Source of the DNA: Desmodus rotundus
Taxonomy: Eukaryota; Chordata; Mammalia; Chiroptera; Phyllostomidae
DNA length: 64,000 nucleotides
Assembly: GCF_022682495.2 (NCBI RefSeq)
Contig: NC_071391.1
Coordinates: 45,289,998 to 45,353,997, forward strand
Direction of reading: 5' to 3'
In this document: piece after piece, positions 47,404 through 59,570 of the stretch
Layout: each line of letters begins with the position of its first letter
Numbering within the stretch: the stretch's first letter is position 1
The notes under the pieces: generated by a model
Seen by the model: the letters and a program-made list of their open reading frames with translations, nothing else
Told to the model about the DNA's origin: nothing
Databases searched by the model: none
Made by a program: the position numbers and the translations under genes

Positions 47404-48632
47404 TTTAAAAAAAGAGAGAGAAGAGAAAAAATATGTTTCTGTCCCATTCTCTCATTTCATTTTGAAATCCCAACAATATATGTTAAATCCTTGACATTGT
47501 AACACTGCTACCTAAGAGTCTCCTCATTTTTCCCACTCTTTTTCTCTCTTTTGTCAGTTGGTAATTCTATTTAAAGGCCTAATGGTCTAATTTTTGAAGT
47601 ACAATTACCTTGGCCAAGGCCTGGCTGTAGTGGTTCAGTTAATTGAGTGCCAGCCTGCCAATGCAATGGGGACGAAATATTACTAGGTTCCCTGCTTGAG
47701 TGAAGTAAAATCAGTCCAAATGGGATTAGATATACAAGAGGAGACATTGCTGTAGAGTGGACATGGAATACGAGAGATAGGAAATAATTAAAAATTAAGC
47801 TATTGACAGACTTCTGTGCTGCCTCTTGGACTATAAAGCATTTCTTTCATTTTCAGGTGTTTTTAACTTGTTATTGTAAAAAAAAAGGGAAGGAAAGAAA
47901 CATACAAATACAGAAAACAAAACAAAAAAATGGTTTAATGAATTATTTAAGGAAAATGTCACCCAGGTTAACATTTTAAAATTTCTCAGACACACCTGCA
48001 GTGATGTTTGTGTGCCCAGTCCCAGTCACAATGCCCTCATTCCTGGCATAAGTAAAATTTGTAATTACATTTGTATTCAAGATTTTAGCAATTTGCATTC
48101 GAATGTTGTTGTTGCCTTTTTAACAACCTTGCAAACATTTCATTCACCTCTTTTTCTCAACTGAAACCTGGCTGTTTATTCAAGAAACCACTGTATTTCC
48201 AGTATAGCAAATTTAAATATTTATAACCCATTTCTCATAGCACACACGATGATATTGGGAGTCACCAATACAACTTTCAAATGTAACTTCCCATCCCTTT
48301 AGCAAAAATACAAACACCGGTGGTGTACTTCCTCCTGGAAACTGTTCTTTCACTATATTTTCCTAAATCCTGATCCAACCCACTCTCCCCACTCTATGTT
48401 TTTTAGTGGTGAATTTAGCTCCTGATCCTCAGGCTTCCTTACACTGTCTGCCATCAATCTTGGCAAGTTCAACAACCACCCAATACCAAAATATGCAGTA
48501 TTTTCACCTCTTCCCTCACTCACTTAGTCTATGTCCTACCAGAATCACCAACTTCTATAGTTGCATTCAGAACTCTTCCACTAGAACAAAATCTGAAACA
48601 ATAAATAAATGAGCTTTAAAATTCCAACTTCC
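47404..48632. other. Intergenic with a SINE fragment
   Basis: 47625-47672 is a VES head fragment (GGCCTGGCTGTAGTGGTTCAG, GAGTGCCAGCCTGCCAATG) without body or tail. The rest is not recognised. Confidence 0.5.
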
Positions 48633-48850
48633 TGCCCTGGCTTGTGTGGCTCAGTAGACTGAGTGCCGGCCTGCAAACGTAAGGGTCACTGGTTCCATTA
48701 CCAGTCAGGGCACATGCTTGGGTTGTGGGCCAGGTCCCCAGGTGAGGGTGCATGAGAGGCAACCACACATTGATGTTTCTCTTCCTCTCTTTCTCCTTCC
48801 CTTCCTCTATCTCTAAAAATAAATATATACAGTCTTTAAAAATATTTTTA
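48633..48850 (+). repeat. VES-type SINE with probable target duplication
   Basis: GCCCTGGCTTGTGTGGCTCAG through CAGTCAGGGCACATGCTTGG to the CT-rich part and CTCTAAAAATAAATATATAC. AAAATTCCAACTTCC before (48618) and AAAATTCAAACTTCC after (48851) differ at one base. Confidence 0.88.
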
Positions 48851-48865
48851 AAAATTCAAACTTCC

Positions 48866-50644
48866 CAATGTTCTTTTTTTTAAATTTAACTATAAATGAC
48901 CATTTAACTATGAGGGCTCTTAAACAATCTTTTAATTCAGTCTCGTTCCTTCTTTTCATCTTTTTTCTACAGCTTAGATTTTGTAATCCTTCACTGTAAT
49001 CACTCTTTATGCACCCAAGAAATTTTGCACCTCCCTCTGTCATTTATGCCTTGTCTTTCTTCAAACAGACAGGAAATCAGCAACCTTCTCTAACTTTCTT
49101 CTAAATGGATATTCTGGCAAAAATAATGCGAACTGGGCAAAATATTTCTATCTTCAGAAGAGCTCTCAACAGTGCCTATAAAACCTTCTTCTAGTTTGCA
49201 TTCCCCTGATTTTTGAAAATATAATCTCAACTGATTTTTTCCACCCCTCTCAGTCAGGACCCTGAATATCCACCAGCAGCTGAGGGAGGGGCTTACCTTA
49301 TACAACATGGAATCCATATAAAAACACTACCAGGAAAGAAGCAATTATTGCCCTACCACCAGCACTGCCGCATACATATTATGGACCTGGCCACATGTGG
49401 TAAAAGATAGAAACCTGAGAGTGATTTTAAATTTCTCCTTCTCCCTCTTCTCAAAATTTCTGTCACTTCAACCCCAACATTCTCTAGTCTGTCACATACT
49501 ATACTTATACACAACATCACCATTCTCTAAGTTCCAGTCTCAGAAACTATCATACTAGTTGATCCCTCCAGACTCACCTGTGATCCATCCTGCCTATACT
49601 CCATGGACCAAGAGACAATTGTGCTAACAGAAATCTACTTGAATAGGTAGCATGTAAATTTATTTACCTATGTCCAGCAAACCCAGCTCTATTTTCCTCT
49701 GTAAATCACACAGGCTTTGGTGCCACTGATAACTGTTACCATGAAAAATGTTTCATTTACCAGTTGGAAATATCCTTGGATTTACTTTTGAACAATGGTA
49801 CCTATGTTCAAATCAATGAACACAATGAAAGTTTTAATAAAATTTGAATGGGAGAGAATGCTTTCCTCCATGTAATTTATTAGGGTTGAATAATGCAAAT
49901 CCACGTGGCTTAAAGTGGAAACCCATGCCACACCAGAAAAAAGAACATACCTTTCTTTTCATGAAGTTGTTTTATTTCATTTCATTTCATTTGGTGAACT
50001 ACTAATTGAACCATTAATTCCTTGATGTTAGTAATGGGTTTCTATTGATGTTATCATTGTTAAAAGACATACAATCTAAACGTAAAGACATTTAGAAGTT
50101 CAAAAATGTAATATAATCCTTTCTCATTAAAGAAAAAAGTTTCTAATTAACGTACCATACAAAATGAGTAATAAAATTGCTTTAAAGTGATGGACTAAAA
50201 TACGTCTGTTGGTTTTTTGTTGGGTTTTGTTTTCTGAAAGTCCTTAAGCAAATCACTTGTCCAGCACACTTCATTATGAGCTTTGATTTGCTCATTTGGA
50301 AAATGCAGTCTGTGGTGGTGACTTCCTCACAGAGTAATGTAAGCACTAAGTTACTGCTTCTCTGTGAAGTACCTGGAACAACATTCCCCACATTTGGAGT
50401 GTTGTGACGACTGTTAGCAGTCCTTGCTCTCATTTCCTCTAAAGTGCCCAATTTGCTCATCTCTTGCCCAATGGCATACCTAAAAATCATACAAACAGCA
50501 TCAAGAGAAGAGGGCTTGAAACATAGATTTGAGTCTCCCATCTTCTTGATTGGTGACTCCTTGACCAATAAAACTTTCTTCACTTGAAATTCTGACATTT
50601 TGAGTTTTGGACATTGAAAGAGCTGTGCACAAGAGGGGCAAGTC
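48866..50644. other. Intergenic, nothing certain
   Basis: 50225-50400 vaguely resembles a MIR (AAGCAAATCACTTGTCC, TGCTCATTTGGAAAATGCAG) but is too diverged to insist on. A 154-codon frame on the - strand (50182-50646) spans this stretch and has no known domain. Confidence 0.4.
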
Positions 50645-50805
50645 AAGCAACAGGAATAGAGAACTCATGTTCATGGGCAATGGGAGGAGAGGGATTGGCT
50701 GTGGGAGTTGAGGGGTGGGGCAGTGAGAGGAGAGCAATGGAAAAAAAGGCAGGACAACTGTAACTGAAAAATAAAGTTATGTATGTATGTATTTATTTAT
50801 TTATA
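50645..50805 (+). repeat. L1 3'-end fragment and simple repeat
   Basis: The G-rich 3' region is followed by GGACAACTGTAACTGAAAAA and TAAAG, then (TATG)n/(TTTA)n at about 50777-50805. Confidence 0.75.
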
Positions 50806-51179
50806 TTAAAGTTTTAAAATATGGCTTTAAAGGAAATCTTGCAACATCCAAACCTTTGGTCACCTGATCAAGATATTAACTTAGTCCATCTGCCAGAAAC
50901 AAAATTTAGATTCAGGTTTTCCTCTGAGATCTGTGTTGCACATGGGACATAAGAGCTAGCAATTTTTTATCACCATAATTTTTATTAGACAGGACTACAT
51001 CAAAAGACGTGGGGTACATAGGTTTTCTATTTCAACATTAAAGATTATACAGCTCCTATATTGTTATATCTTCTCACTAAAGCAACTGGCAAAATCCCTG
51101 GCATAAAGTAGGACTAAGAAAATCCTCCTTCTCTTCCTACAAATATACTTCCAGCTGCCTTTAAGGATCACTTAACCTT

Positions 51180-53820
51180 TTTTAAATGTTTGTTCTATTA
51201 CAGTTGTACCAATTTTTCCCCAGTTGCTCTCCACTGCCTTAACCACCCCCCACCCGCTCCTTCAGTCAATCCCCACCCTGTTGTCCATGTCAATGCATCA
51301 TTTACACAAACTTCTTTGTTTCCATGCCTCTGGTTCTATTTTTTTCATTACTTTGTTTTGCTCATTAGGTTCCACTTATAGGTGAAATATATAGTACTTG
51401 TCTTTGCTGCCTGGCTTATTTCACTTAGCATAATATTCTTCAGTTCCATCCATGCTGTCACAAAGGGTAGGAGGTCCTTCTTTCTTTGTGTAAATTCCAT
51501 TGTGTAAATGTACCACATTTTTTGATCCACTCATTTACTGATGGGCATGTAGGCTGTTTCCTGCACTTGGCAATAGTAAATATGCTGCTATGAACATAGA
51601 AATGCATAGGTTCTTTTGAATTGGTGTTTCAGGGTTCTTATGGTATAATCGCAGTAGTGGAATTGCTGGGTCAAAATGGCAGTCACATTTTTAGTTTTTT
51701 GAGGAAAATTCCATACTGTTTTCCACAGTGGCTGCACCAGTCTGTATTCCCACCAACAGTGCACTAGGGTTCCTTTTCTCCACAACTTCACCAGCACTTG
51801 TTTGTTGATTTGTTAATGATGGTCACTCTGACCAGTATGAGGTAATATCCCATTGTGGTTTCATTTACATCTTTCTGATAGCTAGTGAGGTTGAGCATCC
51901 TTTCATATGTCTCTGGGCCCTGCGTATGTCCTCCTTGGAGAAGTGTCTGTTCAGGTCCTTTGACCATTTTTTAATTGGATTTTTTGTCTTTCTGATGTTG
52001 AGTCATATGAGTTCTTTTTACATTTTGGAGATCAAACCCTTGTCCAAGGTATCACTGGTAAATATGTTTTCCCATACAGTTGGTTCCCTTTTCATTTTGA
52101 TGTTTTCTTTCACTATGCAGAAGCTCTTTAGTTTGATGTACTCCCATTTGTTTATTCTTTCCTTCATTTCCTTTGCCTTAGGAGATATACCAGTGAAAAT
52201 ATTGCTGTGTGGGATATCTGAAGTTTTACTGCCTATGTTTTCCTGTAGGACTTTTATGATGTCACAGCTTGTATTTAAGTCCTTTATCCATCTTAACTTT
52301 ATTTTGTGGTATGGTGTAAGTCGGTGGTCTAGAGGAAGAAGAAAACCTGAATAGACCATAACAACTAGTGAACTGAAGCAGTAATTTAAAAACTTCCAGC
52401 ACACAAAATCCCTGGACCAGACAGCTTCACGGGCAAATTCAACCAAACCTTTAAAGAAGAGCTAATTTCTATCCTCCTCGAACTACTCCAAAAAATTCAA
52501 AAAGGGGAAAAACTCCCAAACTCTTTCTATGAGGCCAGTATTACCCCTATTCCTAAACCAGGTAAATACACAACAAAGAAAACTACAGACCAATATCATT
52601 GATGAACATAGATGCTGAAATACTCAACAAAATATTGGCAATCTGGGTCCAGCAATACATTAAAAAGATCATACATCATGATCAAGTGAGATTCATCCCA
52701 CGGTTGCAAGGATGGTATAATGTTTGCAAACCAATAAACATAATACACCACATAAACAAAATGAAAGACAAAAATAATGTGGTCGTAACAATAGATGTTG
52801 AAAAAGCATTTGATAAAATACATCACCCATTTATGATAAAAACACTCAGCAAAGTGAAAGTAGAGGGAGCACACCTCAACATAATAAAGGCCATATACGA
52901 GAAACCTACAGCCAACATCATACTCAATGGGCAAAAACTAAAAGCTTTCCCCCTAAGATCAGGAACAAGACAAGGGTGTCCACTTTCACCAATTTTATGC
53001 AACAAAATATTGGAAGTCCTAACCACAGTGATCAGACAAGAAAAAGAAATAAAAGCCATCTGAATTGGAAAGAAGGAAATAAAATTGTCATTATTGGCAG
53101 ATAACATGATAGTATACATAGGAAACCCTATAGGCTCCACCAAAAAACTACTAGACCTAAAAAGTGATTTTGGAAAAACAGTGGGATACAAAGTCAGTAT
53201 TCAAAAATTGAAGGCATTTTTGTATACCAACAATAAAGTACCAGAAACAGAAATTAGGGGGGAAACTCCATTTACTATAATAACAAGAAAAATAAAGTAC
53301 CTAGAAATGAAGTTAACTAAGGAGGTAAAAGACCTGTACTCAGAAAACTACGGAACACTGAAGAAAGAAATTACGAAGGTACAAATAAATGGAAGGATAT
53401 ACTGTGCTGATGGGTTGGAAGAATTAACATTAAAATGTCCATACTACCCAAAGCTATCTATATATTCAACACAATCCCTATTAAAATACCAATGACATAC
53501 TTCACAGATTTAGAACAAATATTTCAAAACTTTATATGGAACCAAAAATGACCTCAAATAGCCTCAATAATCTTGAGAAAGAAGAATAAAGTTGGAGGGA
53601 TCACAATACCTGGTATCGAACTATATTACAAGGCCACTGTAATCAAAACAGTCTGGTACTGGCATAAGAACAGACATATAGATCATTGGAACAGAATAGA
53701 GAGACCAGAAATAAACTCACAACTCCATGGTCAATTAATAGTTCACAAAGGGGACAGAAGCGTAAAATAGAGTAAAAATAGCTTCTTCAATAAATGGTGT
53801 TGGGAGATCTATACAAAAAA
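51180..53820 (-). mobile_element. L1 insertion with internal inversion (twin-priming type)
   Basis: 51180-52331 is L1 3' sequence read backwards (3' tail at the left, then ORF2 end). At 52332 the orientation flips, and 52332-53820 is L1 ORF2 read forwards. The two outer breakpoints are nearly adjacent in L1. The forward part ends AATAAATGGTGTTGGGAGA, and the backward part begins, in L1 sense, CTAGACCACCGACTTACACC, which follow each other in ORF2 within a few tens of bases. This is the signature of twin priming: the 5' segment inverted relative to the 3' segment, with the 5' end truncated in ORF2. Confidence 0.85.
52599..53770 (+). pseudogene. L1 ORF2 reverse-transcriptase fragment
   Basis: The frames at 52599-53063, 53085-53495 and 53573-53770 give successive ORF2 parts: [15 protein letters not shown] (the first catalytic aspartate motif), [17 protein letters not shown], then LADNMIVYIGNP where the catalytic FADD is normal, later [19 protein letters not shown]. 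Stops separate the frames and the second aspartate motif is changed, so no enzyme can be made. It is the inverted segment of the L1 above. Confidence 0.88.
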
Positions 53821-54202
53821 GTTCGCATTTTAAAATGAAAGATATGAGATCCCTGTCTATGTTTATCTGAATATTTATGTATGTTTTACGTGTGTGTCTT
53901 ATAGATATAGCATATTTCTACTGCTGAATGGTATTGCTAATTTTTAATATTAAATTGGTTTAAATAATTACTTATATGAGAATTCTAAAAATATAACAAA
54001 AACTATCACAAATGCTTTTCAGAATCACATGATCTAATCAAATATTTGCTATTAAAGCTAGTTTTGAGTTTGGTTTGGTTAAACAGTCATATCTTTAGAA
54101 TCATCAGCATTAAATAATATTTTTATTCTACTTGGGTTCATTAATCAAATAAGTTCATGTCATCTTTGTTACAAAATTTGTCATCAAAAATACAACTTGG
54201 TC
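53821..54202. other. Intergenic, nothing recognised
   Basis: AT-rich sequence without a gene or recognisable repeat. Confidence 0.45.
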
Positions 54203-54402
54203 CCTGACCAGTGTGGCTCAGTTGGCTGGCCATCACCCCGCAAAGAAAAGGCTGATGGTTCCATGCCTGAGTTTTGGGTTCAGTCTTCTGTCATTGAGGC
54301 ACATACAAGAGGCAATTGATCCAATGTTTCTCTCTCACACTGGTGTTTCTCTCCCTCTCTTTCTCCCTCCCTTCCCCCCTCTCAATATAAATAAGTCTTT
54401 TT
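54203..54402 (+). repeat. VES-type SINE, tail split by an L1 insertion
   Basis: CCCTGACCAGTGTGGCTCAG, GGTTCAGTCTTCTGTCATTG, ATGTTTCTCTCTCACACTGG and a CT-rich part. Its tail (ATATAAATAAGTCTTTTTT) is repeated after the L1 tail as AAAAATAAATAAATCTTTTA at about 54625, the expected target duplication. Confidence 0.85.
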
Positions 54403-54625
54403 TAATTATTGTTGTTCAGTTACAGTTGTCCCACCTTTTTCCCCTTTGCTCTCCCCTGCCCCACACGCCCTTCTCACAGTCAATGCCCACCCCATTGTCC
54501 CTGCCCATGAGTCCTCTATTCATGTTCCTTGACTTGCCCCTTCCCCTTCTTTCCCCCATTATCCTCCTCCTCCCTCCCCTCTGGTCACTGTCAGTTTGTT
54601 CTTTATTTTCATGTCTCTGGTTCTA
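54403..54625 (-). repeat. L1 3'-end fragment inserted in a SINE tail
   Basis: TTGTTGTTCAGTTACAGTTG, CATGAGTCCTCTATTCATGT, CCCCTCTGGTCACTGTCAGT and TTTCATGTCTCTGGTTCT are the antisense 3' end of a fairly young L1. It is younger than the SINE it interrupts. Confidence 0.85.
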
Positions 54626-54639
54626 AAAATAAATAAATC

Positions 54640-55524
54640 TTTTAAAAATATTCTTTAATATAACTTGGAATGATAAAATTTTCATAAGTAATTTAAACTT
54701 AATTTTAGAATCAAGTAAAATAAATGTAAATGGGATGTAAAAGGATTTTTAGGTTAAATTATTAGCAATAACTATATTCTATATGTACTTAAATGGTTTT
54801 CTGAATCTATTGAGTAACTTGAAATTATTAAATGTCTAGTATTACCAAATAACAAAAAATACTGAAGCATTAATTGCTAGATAAGTCTAAGTTTACAAAC
54901 TTTTGGCTTCATAGTAAGAAAAACTAAAAGATAAATGTGGATTTGTTAGTAAATTTCTTGTACTTTATTTTAAAAACACGTTACTGAAAAACTATAAATA
55001 ATTGCCAACAAAATGCTATGCTTCTAGATGTTATGAAATAAATTAATAAATTAGCCAATCTAAAGAATGTTAACTGCTTACTTTTTAGTTGTCAGTAAAA
55101 ATTAAGGATTTACGGGCTAAGAATGCTAATTAATATGCAAAATATAATATGTCCTCAGTAAAAAAAGATATTAGATATGGAAATGCATTTTAGAAATTTT
55201 AAATGGTTTGTCCTTGAAATAATTTTTAAATTAATAAGAAAAAAAACGACTAGGAGGGGCTAGTAAAGCTGTAGAAAGTTGCTTGGGCAAACTTTCTCTT
55301 TCTCTCTTTCTCTCTCTCTCTCCCCCTAGGTCCCCACTCCATCGCTCTTGCATTGACAGTTGAATACGCATATCCTATAACGTTCTTGGTGAACTTACTC
55401 CAGAAACACAATTTCTGAGCTATTTCCTACTCTTTCAGTTTACCAGTAATGTTTCTACCCACCACTTCCATAGACCACATCATGAATAGCTACAGATACT
55501 GAAAACTCTGATCCTCTTCAAAAG
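54640..55524. other. AT-rich intergenic DNA
   Basis: No gene. A (TC)-rich run lies at about 55292-55325. Confidence 0.5.
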
Positions 55525-56496
55525 TTATTTCTGCTTTGGGAAAAACATGTGAACTGCCTGCTCTTGGATTTGCTTGGTCTTGATCCCATAAATGATGGGA
55601 TTCAGCATAGGTGGAACCAGAATGCAGACATTAGCCAACAAGATGTGGATATGAGGAGGAATGTGACGTCCAAACCGCTGAGTAAGAGTTGTGAAGATGG
55701 CAGGCCCATAAAAGAGGAAGATGATGCAGACGTGGGAGCCACATGTGCTGAGAGCTTTCTGACGAGCATCTTGGGAAGGCATGTGGAAGACAGCATGAAG
55801 AATCAGCACATAAGAAACAAAAATTAACAGAGCATCAAAAACCAGTGTCGATATTATTACAAAAAGTCCATACCAGATGTTCACTCGAATGTCATTGCAA
55901 GCATACTTAGCCAAGCCAATGTGTTCACAAAAGGTATGTGGAATAATATTATTTTGGCAGAAAGTCAACCTTTTCAAAAGAAATATTATTGGGAAAATTG
56001 TACAGTAACTTCTCAAGAAGATGGTAACACCAATTTTCCCAATCAATGTACGTGTAAGAATGGTGGTGTATCTCAGTGGGTAACATATGGCAACGTATCG
56101 ATCAAATGCCATCACCAGTAAGATCCCTGACTCAGAAATAAAAATGCAGTGAGTGATGAAGAACTGAGTGATGCAGCGATCCAGAGAGATCTCCCCGGCA
56201 CGGAACCAGAAAATGGCCAAAGCCTGAGGTACTGTGCACGTGGAGAGGACAACGTCTGCTCCAGCCAGCATGCAGAGGAAGAGGTACATGGGTTCGTGGA
56301 GGCTGCTGTTTGTGATGATAATGAAGATGAGCAGGCTGTTCCCAAGCAGGGCGATGACATAGGAGATGAAGAAGGGGATGGAGATCCACATGTGCTGGTT
56401 CTCTAGGCCAGGGATGCCCAGCAAGTAGAAGACTGTGTGGCTAACACCAGTGTGGTTTAAGGTAGTCAGGTGTGGAGAGACCACCAGAGACATCAC
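55525..56496 (-). CDS. OR52B4: OR52B4 olfactory receptor (intact)
   Basis: An intact single-exon frame of 323 codons. Landmarks: NHT glycosylation site (14-16), GIPGLENQHMWISIPFF (27-43), LLGNSLLIF (50-58), LHEPMYLFLCML (66-77), C108, MAFDRYVAICYP (DRY 132-134), loop cysteines 180, 190 and 200, SYVLIL (228-233), KALSTCGSHVCIIF (247-260), NPIIY (299-303) and a K-rich C-terminus. It is the closest of the four copies to OR52B4 of other mammals as I recall it. The codon that is ATG at the family's usual start is CTG here (56467-56469, residue 10), so translation must begin at one of two ATGs upstream (residue 1 or 2), adding about ten residues (MMSLVVSPHL) to the outer N-terminus. Expected to act in olfactory neurons through Golf; ligand unknown. 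Confidence 0.93.
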   Translation of the reverse strand: MMSLVVSPHLTTLNHTGVSHTVFYLLGIPGLENQHMWISIPFFISYVIALLGNSLLIFIIITNSSLHEPMYLFLCMLAGADVVLSTCTVPQALAIFWFRAGEISLDRCITQFFITHCIFISESGILLVMAFDRYVAICYPLRYTTILTRTLIGKIGVTIFLRSYCTIFPIIFLLKRLTFCQNNIIPHTFCEHIGLAKYACNDIRVNIWYGLFVIISTLVFDALLIFVSYVLILHAVFHMPSQDARQKALSTCGSHVCIIFLFYGPAIFTTLTQRFGRHIPPHIHILLANVCILVPPMLNPIIYGIKTKQIQEQAVHMFFPKQK

Positions 56497-59349
56497 TCCT
56501 TATTCACAGACACAGAGGAAAACCCAGTATTTCCTGTAATATTCTTTCGGACAGCACAAAGAGCTTTTGGCGTACTCCACACCTCCATCTTCTTTGAACA
56601 TGCAAATAACAACAAACATAAAAGGTCAATAGAATATAATCTCTGCTTCAAAGAGGGATAGTCTAATTAAAAGGTATACATTCTCCTACAAGCAGAGGAT
56701 CATGAAAATAAATACAAAGAATATGATTCTATGTATCTAGGAAGGCTGTAACAAGTGTTCCTTGAATGTGAAGAACTTGAACTTGACTTTATGGTGGGTA
56801 CTTCATCACAAGGAGATGAATAAAAAGAAAGGGAAGCAACAAAAGAAAATAAATCAAAGTATAAGCATGTTCATGAAACAGTATTTATTCTGCTCTGGAT
56901 GGCTATGCACAGGGAATGCTGAAGAAAGCAGGGTAGATGATTGTTCAGGCTAATTTGATCTAATTGATGAAAATGAGATTTGAAATCTCTCTGGCTTCAC
57001 CATACAAAGTGCTCACTTGCAAAGAGAGTCGAGGAAACTTTAAGAGGTAGCGTGGACAGGGCCTGTGTGCCTGAGGTGGGCACTGCTCCTGCTCATACCT
57101 TAAGGAACTAAGTTCATAAATGACTGAAATTGAAAAGTGAGACACTTGCTGGGAAGATATGTGTATGATATTTGGAAACTTTTTCTTCAGATGAAAATTC
57201 TATCATTTAGTTCTTAGTGTACATTCATTCATTCATTAACTCTGTCATTTAGGAAGCAGTAAATGTTTTCCAGGCACCATATTACAAACTGAAATATAGG
57301 AAAAAAGGGGAATTTGACAGAGTCCTATGAACTTACAGTTTGAGATAACAACAAATTTGTAAGCAGACAAGCTGAAGAGTGAAAACCATTGTTAATTCCC
57401 CCTAATAAAAGAGTAATTGTAAAATATCTAGTTCAGTATCTAAGTTATAGCTCATGTTCATTAACATTGTTTCTTGCACTCCACTTACCCACTTGGTGTC
57501 CATAATTTTTCTTTCTAAGGAAGAAAATCAGCTCCAGTTACCATCCTCCAGTGCTAGAGGAACATGTTCTGCTATCAGAGTCACCTGTCAAAGGGGTCCA
57601 ATCAGCTGGCCTAAGTTAGGGCACTGTCACCTGTAGAGCGTATGACTTCATTGTGAAAAAGTTCTCTCCAGTGAAAGTAGCTAACCTCCTGCATGAAAAA
57701 AAGTGGGACGGCACCAGAGGGATGTGCGCCACACACCTGGTTGGGAAAATAAAGGAGAAAAGTGGCAAGAAGGAAGAGCCCGCACAACACACAAATCAAC
57801 AAATGCAGAGCTGTAAAGGAGAAAAGATTATGGAAGCTGGTGACTGCCGTGTGTTTAAGGAAAGGGAGCAGCAGAGGACATTTTATTAATTGGAGCCAGA
57901 GAGAGAAGCCAGGGAGCTCTGAGACTGAGGATTTGCCTGTTCAGTTGGTCTCCTGACCTAGTCAGAGTGACTTTGGTCTGACACACGTTTATCTGAAAGG
58001 CCCACTCAATTCTCCTCCCCCATCATTCTCTCACGCCTGCCCAGGATGTCCTGGTTTACTTGCCAAGCCCTGCTTTGGGAAGCCCAGCACCGATCCTTGT
58101 CACTCTCAGGGCTCTTCTCATATTTGCCAAGAGGGGTCTGTAGTCTAATATCTTTTGCTTTCTCATGTCCAGTCTAATTATTGGGACATTTGTCATTATT
58201 GGATTACTTCTCTTTATTTGCCAAACTTCATTAACCTCGGTTACCCATCTACTCCCAGCCTCCCTTCCCACACCTTACCCTCCACTTCAGCTGTAACCAA
58301 CCAGACAGATGCCTCATGTCTTTGCCAGTCTGTGGTCACATCTATTGATAACATGCAGGAGTCCTGTGCTTCTGGTCCATCTTGGACATAACACCAGCTC
58401 AGTCCATACCCTAGTCCTGGAACCACCCCACCCACAGATGTCTATTTCACTCACCAGCCTAATTGAGTCTTCAGGAACAGGTGTGAGATTGGAGATGAAA
58501 TTCAGTTTGTTGGGGGCCGGGCAGTTGGTTATTTATTCTCATTCAGAAGATCCCTGAAGGAAGCACTTTCATCAGGTCCCCAGGGACACAGCTGTCTCCA
58601 CCAGCCTCACCCTCTTCCCCAAGGCCTTGATCCCAGGTCTGTTCCCCCTTGCCTACAACTCCTCCTGACTATTTTATCTCCTGCTACGCCTCACATGCTC
58701 TGAAATCCATCTCACACCAAGTGTTCACATTTAAGATGTTTTTCTACAAAACAACCTCTCCATCTAAACCAGCTTTGCTACAAACCTGTTTCAATACTTA
58801 CATTAGCATACAATCTTGAATTAAATTAATACTAATGTTATTTCCAATCTGTAATATTAATACATGCAATTAATATGTAAAGATAATTTTCAACTTTTCA
58901 TTCTTCATGTAAAGGATGCTGTTGCAATTATATTCACCCTTGGAGTGGTGATAAGATTCATACTCATATTCATAAATAATGAGTTTTAGTTCTTTTCTAA
59001 GAGTATGTAAATGTCTGTGCACAGTCTGTCTGTGGAAGATTTATAATTCTTGGAATTTGTGACATATTTTTATGTCATTTACCTGCCTGTTATATCATTC
59101 TGTTCACTGCCTGGCCTCCAAAACTCCACATTTATGGTTTCTTGAAAAAATTATTTTATTTTATTTATATTCTTTTATAAGTATTTTATCTAAATTTTAC
59201 TCATCCTGAATATATGGTGTGAAATTTTTTCAACTTGGAAATAATTTTCCATTCTGATTACAAAAGTAATATTGTAGCTTATTTTTTAAAGGTCAGATAA
59301 TAAAGACAGGAAGAATAAAGTAATTGCACCTTTAGAAAAAACTACATGG
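56497..59349. other. Intergenic, nothing recognised
   Basis: Fairly GC-balanced from 57.5 to 58.7 kb, AT-rich afterwards. Frames of 60-82 codons have no domain. An upstream exon of OR52B4 may lie in the first part but none is identifiable. Confidence 0.45.
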
Positions 59350-59570
59350 TTTGCCTTGGCTGGTGTGGCTCAGTGGATTGAGCGCCAGCCTGGGAACCAA
59401 AGTGTCACAGGTTAATGCCCAGTCAGGGCACATGCCTGGGTTGAGGGACAGGGCCCCCAGTTAGGGTGTGTGAGAGGCAACCACACAATAATGATTGTCT
59501 CCCTCTCTTTCTCCCTCCCAACCCCCTCTCTAAAAATAAATAAATAAAATCTTTAAAAATAATTTTTTTA
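59350..59570 (+). repeat. VES-type SINE
   Basis: GCCTTGGCTGGTGTGGCTCAG, GAGCGCCAGCCTGGGAACC, CAGTCAGGGCACATGCCTGG, a CT-rich part, then CTCTAAAAATAAATAAATAA. Confidence 0.9.

Noticed and set aside
50182..50646. 154-codon - strand frame
   Set aside because: It overlaps a MIR-like stretch, has no domain and has no flanking gene signals.
52018..52446. 142-codon frames on both strands
   Set aside because: They are parts of the inverted L1 ORF2, not a host gene.
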